Under the pieces are notes generated by a model. The model was not told the DNA's origin and searched no databases. It was given only the letters and a program-made list of their open reading frames with translations. Positions 10,152 to 19,800 of a stretch of DNA of 22,500 nt are shown here, piece by piece (position 1 is the first letter of the stretch; every line of letters begins with the position of its first letter). The DNA is from Chromera velia. Taxonomy: Eukaryota; Sar; Chromeraceae. Made by a program: the position numbers and the translations under genes. The stretch covers positions 76,376 through 98,875 of the forward strand of contig JAHBMJ010001878.1 in NCBI GenBank assembly GCA_018398765.1, read 5' to 3'.

Positions 10152-13100
10152 GTGCAGGGCCTCAGAGTGTTTCGACCGCATTGCAAAGAAGGGCCTCAAG
10201 ACAGAAATCCCACCAAAAGAAGACGAGGGACCTCAGCAGAAGGTGTCGGCACTCCATTTGTTCGACGAGTGTGAGGGCCTGATCGAGTCCGAATTCTCTC
10301 AGGAGAACCCGAACGAAATGCTGGACACCAGCCAGGCATGCGAGAGAATGAACAAGAAACAGAGACAAGAAGGACAAAAGGGAGTCGCGGCCCTAATCGA
10401 GAGTCTACAGCCGGATGTCGTTCTGCTTCAGGTGTTTATCTTATTCCGGTCATTTGTCTCCTTGTTCTGTCTGTCTCTGTTTCTGTCTCTGTCTCTGTTT
10501 CTGGTTCTGTTTCTGTTTCTGTCTCTGTCTCTGTCTCTGTCTCTGTCTTTGTCTGGGTCTTTTGCTTGTTCCTGTTGGTCTTTTGCTGCAGATGTTCCGG
10601 AATTCTTCCTTCCTTCATGTCTCTGCCTGGCCAGCATCTGATGATGACTTTCACTAAGCCCGGGCTCATGCGACTTTCACTTAGGGGAGGGCTTGAACTT
10701 AATCATACCTAGGCCATCAACTTAATCATACCTCGTGCCCCAGACACGACAAGTTTGCACCAACCCTGCAGAGACACTCTCAGAAAGAAAACGACCAGCT
10801 TCCCAGACAAAAGCGCCCCTGCTGCTTCATGTCTATCTCACGCTGCAGCTCCAGGCATGCCTCTAATGGAAGCTGTATCCTTCCATCCATCCATCCATCC
10901 ATCCATCCATCCAAATGTCCATCCATCTATTTATCAATTCACTGAGCTGTCTCTCCATGCATTCGTCCGCCCCTTGCTCCCAGTATCTCTTTCTTCTTCT
11001 CTGTATCCGGGAGGACATGTTTGTTCGTGCATGTCCTTATCTCTACATATCTTTCTTCTTCTCTGTATCTGGGAGGACATGTTTGTCCGTGCGTGTCCTT
11101 CCTTCTCTCTACATTTCTTTCACAAGACTCTGGTACATATGATAGATGTTTCTGTATTTGCAGGTCGAATTTGAGTTTTTTTTGTCAGACAATAAACAGT
11201 AGAGTTTTTCTGTGTCCTCGTCTCTGCAAAAAAGAGAATTTTACGGCGCCTGTCATTTAGAGGCCGTTCGATGTGGTGGACTCTTTGTGATCAAACGAAG
11301 TTTATTTGTTTTGGCTCTTTCTGTGCATGCAGGGAAGCGGACGTCACGGCTTGGGGCGGTTTCTTCCTTCTGGATACATTTCGGCCGTGGCTGCCGACTC
11401 GGCTGTTCTGATTCGGACTTCTGTGGTCTCTGTGGTCTCTTCGTTTGCCACCGTTCTCTCAGGAGCCGACGAGGAATCATCAGGAGCGTCCAACCACGTC
11501 CCTGCGTGTGCTGACTTGAACTTCTCTCCTGAGGGGGTACAGCACCCCCTCATGGCGTGCTCCGTGGAGGTTTCAGATTCCGATGCCAGTGCGTTGGTAA
11601 AGGCTGTGAGGGCATACAGGCGCACAGGCGCAGCGGCAGATATGAGCATTCCTGCCATCATCGGCGGCGTCTTCTCCTCCTCCTCCTCGTTTCCAGAACC
11701 CAGCAGCGGAGGGGAGAGAGCAGCGCCCAGTGCCATGACAACATTCGAACAGCAGTGTTATGCACTAGCCTCTAGTCCGCCTGAAGTCGAGGATGACGGA
11801 GGAGAGAGCGGAAAGGGATCAATTTACGTTGGACAGCCCATGCTGAGCACAGACTCAATGGGGGGGTTGAAGGAGGTCCGTGATGGACTGAGTTTATGTT
11901 TGCTTTCTCTTCCATTTCTTTGTGTTTGGTTTGATATGCGTGTGCTCTCTCTGTTTGTCCCTTTGATTTCTCTTCCTTCTTCCCGGTTCTTCGCTCTCAC
12001 TCCATCTGTCTGCTGGCCTCCCTTGCCTTGGCAGTCTGTCTCTCTCCCTGTTTGTTTCTCTGTCTGCCTGTTTGTGTCTTGCTCTCGTGTCCATGTTGAA
12101 GATTTCTACAAAAACAGACACCTACTGTAAATCAGTCTCAAATTCATTTACATCGTTTCGTGGCAGACTACTGTGTGATCCATCCCACACCGATATGTCC
12201 ACAATCTTTGCACACCCCTACGCAGCTACATGAATGCATCATACCTGCTCGCATTGCAAGTCTTGCCTGTTGGCTTTTTATCTGTTTCGTTGACATTACT
12301 TGCAGGTCCCAAACGATTCCTCAAAATTCCCCGCCCTGGTCGTGGAGGTGTCCTTGATCCCCGCCTTCCTGGCGGACCAGAAGGCGGACACCTCCATCTC
12401 CCTCTTGAAGAACGCGGGCAAGATGGAGACGGCAGTGCATTCAGGGGCCGTGCGGCTTTGCTATGAGGAGAGCTGCGGTCCCTGCGAGATCACTCCAGGC
12501 ATGGTTCTCAAGTCAGTCAGTCAGTCAGTCAGGGAGGGTGCGGGGTAGTCCTTTTCTTGAGGCGTTGGAGAATGAATGTGACTTTGCTCAAGTCGCTAGC
12601 AACGATCGAGGCATAGCAACTTCTTTCCGACGTTGCAGCCGCACGAGTGGATTTGTTTCCTCAATTCCTGCAGTTGCTGTATGTAGTGAAGAGTGAGTGA
12701 GCATGTACCTGCGCTTCGCCTGAATGGGAATGAATGGAGAAGACGTCTGCAATTGAGATCAAACGCAATCGTTCGTCTGGATAGTTTTTCTCTCAACCGT
12801 TGATCGAGTGTCATTTCCGACTAAAAATTGTGTGTGCAGTTGGGTGGACTCGGTTGACATCTTCAGCTTGAAAGAGTGGAGGGAAGAGATGATCACGAAC
12901 ATCAGCAGTGCGCTGACGTTGAAGGAACAAAGGTAGGTGAGAAGAGACTCGATCAAGGGTTTGTTCTGTTGTTTTGTTGCTGAAGAAGCAAACTCCCTCG
13001 CTGAAGCCGTTCCTCACTTGCTTGCTTGCTTTTTCGTCTGCCCTGTCATATTGGGATTTTTCAACTGGAGGAGTGCCACAAGAAAACAAAAAAACCTGCT

Positions 13101-15388
13101 CGGTTGTTCAGCAAGCATGCGCAATGCGATTTGAGCAGGTACATGGCGCAGTACTTTCAGGATGTCACAAGAGAGCTGCAAACAGGTCAGTAAAGATGGA
13201 TTAGGAAGACGGCATGTCATGGTAGGGAGTGAAAGAAAGAGTGCTGGAAGGAAGAAAGGACACAATGGCACGAAGACTAGAAGAAGGGAAGGGCAGTTGT
13301 GGACGTACGCAATTAATTGTCCTGGAACCTCCAGCTGAGATGGCGAGTGGGAGAATTGGTGCATTTTCTTTTGAAGGTGTAAGAATATATGTATGGATGG
13401 ACAAATGGAGGGAGCCTCCACAGATTGGTTCGAACATTGGACTGCTTTTTCTTGTTCCTCTTTCCCTTTGTCTTCTTCTTCAACTCCTTCACGAATCCAT
13501 CTTCATTGGGTCGTATTGGTTTGCCTTTCGTGCTTTTCGCCGATTGCGGGCCTGTTATTTGACAAAGGCGAAAAGGCAATCTTAGTCATGCATAGTCACG
13601 TACATGCAAAGTGAAACGCGTCTTCTGTTTGTTGATGTACGTGGGCCCGCGTCGATCAACCAACTGCAGGCCCCGCAAAGCAGGTTTCATTCAAACAACT
13701 CGAAAACACCATCAGGGGCCTCGAATATGCCTCTTCATCCAAAACAGCGTGGAAACACCTCAGAAGCAGAATCGATACCATGTCTGCTGGAGCGAGGGAA
13801 CTCTCGGGTCCGTCTGCCTCTCTGCCTCTCTGCCTCTCTGTCTGCATCCCTGCCACTTTTGATCTTTCTTCCTTTTCTTGTCTGATATGCACATGAAAAG
13901 AAGAATGGTGGGAAGAAGAAGACACATAGTCTCTTTGTCATTATCTGTCTGGCTGTCTGTCTTTTTGTCTTCGTGTCTCTGTATCTATCGCGGGTCTGTC
14001 TGTGTGCCTCTCCGTGTATTTGTCTGTCAATCACTCCGTGTGTCTGGCTTTTTGTATACCGCCGCCATCGATCTCTGGTGTCAAAGTTTCCGTCAGTCCA
14101 TTGTCCGTTTCGTCTCTTGGTTGGAAGCCTTCATCTGGGCGTTTCTTTCTGTTTTTCCATCTGCCTCCACCTCCCTTTATTTTGTGTCGCTGTGCTTCTC
14201 TTCGAATTGCTCTCTTCATGTCTGCATGATGCAGAGAAGTTGGAATGGCTGATTGGTCAGATGGACTCTTTCGGGTGGCGTGTGAAGAACGATCTGATGA
14301 TTCCGTACACATTCAGTGCGATCATGATGCACAGGAAGGGGGAGATGCAACCAGTCAGCTCTCTCGCAGGCAGGCAGCACCCTCTGTTTGTCTCTTCTCT
14401 CCTCTTTCGCTTTCCCTGCATATGCCCCCCCGTCCTCTCTCTCTAGACTTAATTTTTGCTTTGCGGCTCTGCATTTATTCAACTAGCCCTTTGAAGCTTC
14501 GTTTCTCGAGTACGAAAGCACTTAGAAAGAGACAGAATTTACTCTGTTTTTTTGGCTTCCGATTCGCGGATCGACTTACTTCCCTGTGCCCGAACAGTGC
14601 CTTCATTCACTGGAATTTTTGATTCGGTTGAGAGGATCAAGAAGCGAAGGATAGACTAACTGATTGACTGACTGACTGACTGACTGACTGCGCATCGAGA
14701 AGTCAGGCTTCCTCTTCCTCTTCATTCATTCATCACACGACGACTGCAGGTCTCTTTGGTGAATCTCCGGATGGTCCACGTGATAGCGTTTAATTACTTT
14801 CATACAGAATTTTTAATTTTTAATTACTTTCTGTATGAATTCTGTATGAAAGTAATTAAACGACTGCAGGTCTCTTTGGTGAATCTCCGGATGGTCCACG
14901 TGATAGGCGACCTGGAGGGAATTCCCTCGTACGGCCCTGCGCCTCGAGAGAAGTCCAAACAGAGAGCCCAGGTCTTCAAAGAATTTCTCCTCAGGTAGGC
15001 CAGAAGGAAAGAAGGAAGGACTCTGCACTCACTGCATGCGGTGTGTCTGTTCTTCTGTGTGAGTTGGGGTCTCTCTCTGGGAGTGGGTGGGTGAGGGGGT
15101 GCAGAGGCCTGTAGGGGGACATAGAAGGGGCCTGCAGGGTTCAGAGGTTCAGAGATTTTAAAGAGAGAAGGCTAGTGAATGAGAGAGAGAGAAGCAGAGA
15201 GCTATTGCCCTGCTGGCGTGCGACGGTCTGATGTGAATCACAGATTGCTTCCTCAGGGTGGCAAATAATTAGTTTCCCTTTCTTCCATGTGCATCTTGAT
15301 CTTTCTTTCGCATGCGTGGGTGCCTTCATCGTTATGCTTCGGTGGTTGAATGCGGACCTCCTTTACATCCTTCTCTCTCCCTCCCTCC

Positions 15389-15424
<36 letters not shown>

Positions 15425-16872
15425 ATGTGCGTGAGTGCAGCCACCCCGAAATCTCTCACCAAGACTGCTGGCACTTTGGCCCCGAGCAGATCTCGAAAGA
15501 CCCCTCCCTCGCCCCTCTGTCATCGGGAGGACCGATGATGGGTCTCCCCCTACCTCCAGGTGCATGATCATTTGTTTGCACAGAAACTGAATTCAATGCT
15601 GATACCATGCACACATATCCTTTTATGCCGGTTTTGTTCATTTTCGTCGAAAACTGTAGGGAGGAAGAATGTTCGTGTACCGATAAGAGCTTCTCGATCC
15701 ACTTGGGACCTGAAGGAAGATTTGTAAGTCTTAATTCTATTTCTAGACGTTGAAGGGAGTCTCCGAATGTTTGCGACCTGGTTGCGTTGCAGAGTGGGGT
15801 GCCTGTCTGTCGACTCTCTCTTCCTCCACAGAAAGCGACCCACAGTATATCGAAGCACATTATGTTTATCTCTCTTCTACCTTGAAATCCTTGTACTCTT
15901 TCTTTTTTTTCCTGCCTTCCTTGCCCGCTTCTTTCCTTTCTTCCTTCCTACCTTTTTCCGTCTGCTTGTTTGTCCATTCGTTAACTCGTTTGTTGCAGTT
16001 GAGGGGAAGGACGACGACATTTTCTGGACAGGCGATCCGGCCACAGAGCTCAGTCAGGAGAAGGGACACGAGCGGTTTCTGTTACTGGAGGGAAACGGGA
16101 GAGCAGCAGGGCTTAAACTCGGGTTCATGATGGCCCTTCAGGAAGACCCCAACATCAAACCCCCCATGGTGAGTCGAACGAAGTTTCAGTCAGTGGAAGC
16201 TAGAAGGAAACAGACGGTCACTGTCAGTCTGATTTGTCAGTCAATGAGTCGACTACTCAGCCAGAGAGATGAGCTTCTGTACAAAGCAATACACCAACGA
16301 GTGAGAAGTTGCAAACGGCACCCAACACGCATGAGTGAGTTCCCTCTGATTTTTCTCCTCAACTGAAGGCTTGCTTCATCTGATCTTGGCTGATACTGTA
16401 GAGCATGCGCTTGTAACACAAGCAAATCAGAGGACGGTGGGTTTTCATTTTCTTGTCAAATTTCCTGCGAGGCGTTCTTCCACGGAGGCTGCAGACGAGC
16501 AACTAAGAGAATCTAGAGAGGCCCGCGATCGGTTGTGTGTCCTCAAATTGCCCATTCTGGCCATATCTCGATGAATCAGCTGAAGCGTCCGTTCATGACG
16601 TATGTGCACGCATGCATGCATGCATCTGCCTGCAGGTGGATATCCTCGCGTTCCCCCCTGAGGCAGGTGAAGACCCTCGCGTGACGAGAAACATATGGGC
16701 TCTGGGTCAGTTGACGCGCGCAGTGAAGACCTCCAATCTGAAGCTGGATGGGTACGTGTCCACGTGTGGGACTCTGAAGGCGAACGAAGAGCAGGCACAG
16801 AAGGTGAGAGAGAACCCGATCATGTTCGCAATGGAACCGGAGGAATTTGTGAGGGAGTGGAAGACGTGTTGA
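9541..16872 (+). CDS. Predicted secreted or plastid-directed protein with a degenerate EEP-like N-terminal half (11 exons)
   Basis: Proposed exons: 9541-9883, 10166-10431, 11333-11875, 12306-12511, 12840-12932, 13139-13185, 14235-14353, 14870-14994, 15441-15559, 15999-16168 and 16636-16872. All junctions are GT-AG with matching phases and no internal stop, giving 755 residues. Residues 1-22 form a hydrophobic signal peptide ([20 protein letters not shown]); the Arg/Ser/Ala-rich stretch that follows could be a plastid leader. SLNVDGFR (about 87-94), PDVVLLQ (197-203) and [11 protein letters not shown] (309-319) resemble the conserved strands of the endonuclease/exonuclease/phosphatase fold. 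However, the usual Glu after LLQ and the GDFN motif are absent, so catalysis of the family type is unlikely. The C-terminal half (exons 4-11) is not recognised. The exon 1/2 junction is the least certain. Exon 8 has a duplicated start that may lengthen the protein by 40 residues. Confidence 0.72.
10082..10147. repeat. (GT)n microsatellite at the end of intron 1
   Basis: The GT dinucleotide tract is interrupted once by ATGC and ends a few bases before the proposed acceptor (AG at 10164-10165; an alternative AG lies at 10156-10157). It takes the place of a normal pyrimidine tract for this intron of the large gene. Confidence 0.9.
10466..10557. repeat. (TCTGTY)n hexanucleotide repeat in intron 2
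   Basis: Units of TCTGTC and TCTGTT alternate through this tract in intron 2 (10432-11332) of the large gene. The same intron also holds a CATC repeat and a 62-bp duplication. Confidence 0.85.
10879..10912. repeat. (CATC)n microsatellite in intron 2
   Basis: About eight CATC units lie in the large gene's second intron. Open frames running through it code only for a repetitive His/Pro/Ser peptide and are not supported as exons. Confidence 0.9.
10985..11112. repeat. 62-bp tandem duplication in intron 2
   Basis: Two adjacent copies start near 10989 and 11051, each with CTTTCTTCTTCTCTGTATC, then GGGAGGACATGTTTGT and a GTGTCCTT/ATGTCCTT word. They differ at a handful of positions. It is an intronic duplication with no coding role apparent. 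Confidence 0.85.
12511..12532 (+). repeat. (GTCA)n tract forming the exon 4 splice donor
   Basis: The proposed donor GT at 12512-12513 is the first of five GTCA units in a row, so identical GT donors recur every four bases. The first one gives a phase that fits exon 5 (ending in AA, joined to T to encode Asn before WVDSVDIF). Confidence 0.8.
14661..14690. repeat. (GACT)n microsatellite in intron 7
   Basis: A short tract of the same tetranucleotide unit that forms the satellite at 74-1318. It lies about 50 bp upstream of the duplicated exon 8 boundary. Confidence 0.9.
14740..14906. repeat. 47-bp direct repeat flanking a 73-bp hairpin insertion at the exon 8 boundary
   Basis: Positions 14740-14786 and 14860-14906 are identical (47 bp) and each contains a CTGCAG splice acceptor and the codons [12 protein letters not shown]. 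Between them, 14787-14859 is AT-rich and starts CGTTTAATTACTTTCATAC. Its first about 25 bases are the exact reverse complement of 14838-14862, and a third related arm lies near 14819-14838. The added length is 120 bp, a multiple of three, with no stop in the coding frame. The structure resembles a miniature inverted-repeat insertion with an unusually long target duplication, or a template-switch product. Confidence 0.9.
15391..15422. repeat. (GT)n microsatellite in intron 8
   Basis: A GT tract preceded by a CTCC/CCTC pyrimidine run lies just before the exon 9 acceptor (AG at 15439-15440), the same arrangement as in intron 1. Confidence 0.9.
15658..15722 (+). other. Possible alternative or decayed exon in intron 9
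   Basis: The segment lies between an acceptor-like CTGTAG and a strong donor GTAAGT. In the phase left by exon 9 it reads [21 protein letters not shown] without a stop. Its 3' phase does not match exon 10, while exon 9 joined directly to exon 10 is in phase. I therefore leave it out of the main model; inclusion would shift the frame. Confidence 0.25.
16386..16460 (+). pseudogene. tRNA-Thr-like relic (anticodon TGT) in intron 10
   Basis: The segment has a D-arm-like stretch (TGGCTGATACTGTAGAGCA), then an anticodon-arm-like stretch with loop CTTGTAA, then AGAGGACGGTGGGTTTTCAT, which recalls a T-arm. The anticodon stem has mismatches, the T-loop departs from GGTTCGANTCC, and I find no paired acceptor stem. 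If real, it is a decayed tRNA or a tRNA-derived SINE fragment, not a working tRNA. Confidence 0.25.
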
Positions 16873-17600
16873 CCCCCCGTCCTGGCCGCCCGGGCGCCTC
16901 CTTGCGTGGCTGCTCATTGACCGATCGCTGAAAGAGAGAGAGCGCGATTTTGAAGGAGTGGCGTTGGAAGGCGGTCTCAGGCTTACTGGGTGGAGTTTGA
17001 AGGTGGATGCGTTAAATTGAAGGGTCGAGACAGAGGGAGTACGAAGGAAGGTGTGTTGCATTGAAGGGTCGAGACACAGGGAGTACGAAGGAAGGTGTGT
17101 TGCATTGAAGGGTCGAGACACAGGAAGTACGAAGGAAGGTGTGTTGCATTGAAGGGTCGAGACAGAGGGAGTACGAAGGAAGGTGTGTTGCATTGAAGGG
17201 TCGAAACACAGGAAGTACGAAGGAAGGCGTGTTGCATTGAAGGGTCGCAACACAGGAAGTACGAAGGAAGGCGTGTTGCATTGAATGTCGGAAAAACACG
17301 AAGAGAAAGGCAAGAGGGAGGCAGGGAAAGAGATCCATGGAGGAGGGGGGTGAGGGAGGAGAAACAGTTAGAGGTGGGGGGGCATCTCGTGACATTCCTC
17401 CGAACAAACCGCACCACAACCTCCGTTTGTCTTGGCCTTTTCAGCACTTGAAACACGCGCCACTACATGGTGGTGCGACGTTTTCTTTCGAAATGCCTCG
17501 GCAGGGCATGATTCTGTGCCTTTTCATTTGCACGCGATGTGCGCATCGATTTGTGCGTCTTTAATTTTTCTGTTCTTTTGGTACGAAGACGCCGAGGGGC
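16873..17600. other. 3' flank of the large gene
   Basis: The stretch directly follows the stop codon at 16870-16872. It is GC-moderate and dominated by the 44-bp minisatellite at 17017-17280, then purine-rich DNA to about 17380. It probably includes the 3' untranslated region. The long minus-strand open frames over it are generated by the minisatellite and contain no recognisable domain. Confidence 0.6.
17017..17280. repeat. 44-bp minisatellite, six full copies
   Basis: Six units of exactly 44 bp start at 17017, 17061, 17105, 17149, 17193 and 17237. Each begins TTGAAGGGTCG and ends GTGTTGCA; a diverged partial unit follows from 17281. Variants alternate between GAGACAGAGGGAG and ACACAGGAAG forms, and the last two copies carry GGCGTG in place of GGTGTG. 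All minus-strand frames stay open, giving long spurious Leu/Pro/Ser/Thr-rich peptides. Confidence 0.96.
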
Positions 17601-18148
17601 GGTAGGCCTATGTATTTTCAGAAGTCCGGTCTGCGCAAATAATACGATATGCCGCATCTAGAAGGAAAAAAATGGAGGAGGAATGTTGTGAAAGAATGGG
17701 GAGATGTACAGGCTGACTTTCTTATTGTCATGGACACACTATGTGAGGAGGGGTCACTAATCAAGATCAAGTAACGAGGAGGCTCTTAAGCAAAAATGGT
17801 CAGACTGACTGTCTCCTTGGATTAATTCATTCTCCCCTCTCGTAATGCTCTTTTCCCTCTTTTCCGCCAATCTCTCCCTTCTGCTGGAGTCATTTGATGG
17901 TGGAATGCTGTCAGGTTGTGTGAGCATCCGTAGGTCAGCGCCTGCCAGCCTAGCTGCCAGCGATGCGTTAGAAAACAATGTGCGTTCCTAACTAGGTTCC
18001 TAAACGTACATACATAACTTACGTACGTCAGATACTTGCATAAAGCACGCAAGGCTTCCCATTTTACTGCCGTAAAGCACTGGCAATTTGATCTTGCTCT
18101 TTGAAATTGAATCTTAAATTATCTTAAATTGAAGGTTTGATATATATA

Positions 18149-18181
18149 CCGCATCCCCATCTATGAGGAGCGGATCTAGCG
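18149..18181 (+). repeat. 33-bp dispersed word, copy 2
   Basis: Partner of 8137-8169, ending in the same GCGGATCTAGCG. Two CpG sites of the other copy are CpA here. Confidence 0.6.
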
Positions 18182-18493
18182 GCTTGTGTAGCTTAGTTTA
18201 TCCAAATCCATATGAATGGCCCTTATAATTCTTTTTGAAATTCGTTTTAATCCTAATTCCTAGTCTAATTCTAAAGTTTAAACTTTTAATAAAATATTTA
18301 ATTCCTTGGAAGCCAGAACAGAATATCTGATCCTGGGTATATCACAGCAAAAAAAAAAGAGTAAACCAGAATTTGCTTAAATTATTTTTTTCTTTTTTTT
18401 TTTTTGTGCAATACCTAAGCAATGCTAGAAGCAACGGTTGTGCAACACCAAAACAACACTTATGCAACACTTGAACAACAGTTGTTTGTTGGC

Positions 18494-18564
18494 ACATTCG
18501 GCATTGGGGCGGGAGGCCAATCCTCCGGACATTAATCCTAATCCTAATCCTAATCCTACCCAAC
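18494..18564 (-). repeat. Dispersed repeat copy B, inverse of 7471-7540
   Basis: On the minus strand the copy starts with several regular GGATTA units and runs into GGAGGATTGG and GCCCCAATGC. The (CCTAAT)n array on the plus strand resembles a short interstitial telomere-like tract but sits inside this dispersed repeat, so a telomeric origin is not needed. Confidence 0.7.
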
Positions 18565-18635
18565 ATCGTCAAAAAAAAAAAAAAAAATTAAGCGAGAATT
18601 GGCTTTAATTTTTTTTTTTTTTTACTGTGATACGC

Positions 18636-18677
18636 CTAGATCCGATCTTAAGATATATTTAAAAATATCGGATCTAG
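18636..18677. repeat. Short inverted repeat (11-bp arms)
   Basis: CTAGATCCGAT at 18636-18646 pairs with ATCGGATCTAG at 18667-18677 across a 20-base AT-only loop. The arms contain the GGATCTAG word that also ends the 33-bp dispersed repeat, so it may be an end of the same element family. Confidence 0.7.
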
Positions 18678-19005
18678 TATCGGATATATAAGGGAATATC
18701 AAAGATACATCATTTTTTAGTATCATAAAAAAAATTAATCATTATCGTTGTTACAGTGATATGAAGTGTAATTATACTGGCAGTCAATTTTTATATATTG
18801 TTGATAAATAATTTTGCTGATTATTCGCCACTTTATAGCCGTTCATTTGTAGGCAAAGTTAGAATTATCTTCAAAAGAGAAAAAGATTGTACTAGAGATT
18901 GTATTAATTTTGTTATACATTTAAACTTCTTCATGCATATTCATGTATCATTTTTAATTGAGAAGACTTCATATGAAGATTCTTGACAAAGCATGCAGTC
19001 AAAGC

Positions 19006-19763
19006 TCATCCAAGGTCGTCAACCATGTCTTCAATCATTTTTCTTCTTTTTGCTGAAAGAGTAGGATGGCTTTCACTTTCAGCTGTGTTTCGCTTTGTTT
19101 CATCATGATTTTCACTGTTTCCCGTTGTTTTCCAATCAACCTCTCTGTTCATATGTGTAGACAACGAAGATGAGGGCAGGAAGCTCATGGTTTCGGAATC
19201 CTTCTCAAAACGTTCCCCCTCAGCAGATTCACCCACCCAGTCTTCCGATCGAAACTCGCTTGCAACGCTTTCGCTTCTCTCACCTAATGACTTGCGCATT
19301 GACGAAAGCGCCCTGTATGAGCGGTCGTCGACCATATTGAGGAAGGTCTTCTGAGGACTTTCCGGCGCCATCATAGAGGACATCGCGTTCAGTGCGTCTG
19401 CGCCCTTCTTTGCCGTCCCGTCTGCTGAGACCAGCAACATTTCCTCTTTGTGATGCATTCCGAAGAGTTTTCCCAACGGCCCGCCGTCATCTCTGTCGCT
19501 CCCGTCTCCGTACCTGCACGCATCATTGCAGAAAGGCAGCAGCAGGCATTCCATGCAGGATTCCGCACTGCATCTAGCTGTGTAAAATTAACGAATAATC
19601 TTACCTCCACTCCCACTTCCGTGTGTATGTATTCATGAGTGTCCGGCTGCCTCAATTTCTGCCTGCTTTAATTTCTCGTTGTCAATCTGCATGTCCCTCC
19701 TGCCCTTTCTCGCTCTGTTTTCTTCCTTGCTTTCTGTCTTCCTTTCCTTCCTTTTTTCCCTCC

Positions 19764-19800
<37 letters not shown>

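Larger units (their letters stand above)
17601..19005. other. AT-rich island B with repeat remnants
   Basis: No gene is supported. Contents include a 33-bp word at 18149-18181 and an inverse repeat copy at 18494-18564, both shared with the AT-rich island at 7000-8600; several TGCAACAC/CAACA-type words at about 18405-18485; poly(A) and poly(T) runs at 18350-18630; and an 11-bp inverted repeat at 18636-18677. Like its partner island it looks like a graveyard of small mobile elements between the 3' ends of two convergent genes. Confidence 0.6.

Noticed and set aside
9948-10669. Poly-Cys/Val, His/Thr and Arg/Asp repeat proteins
   Set aside because: They are translations of the GT tract and the TCTGTY tract inside introns of the large gene.
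16576-17456. Long minus-strand open frames up to 245 residues
   Set aside because: They are antisense to exon 11 and to the 44-bp minisatellite; the repetitive FLRTP-type peptide has no domain and cycles frames.
18535-18560. Interstitial telomere array
   Set aside because: Only about four irregular CCTAAT units lie inside a dispersed repeat that recurs at 7471-7540, and the unit is not the usual TTTAGGG type.
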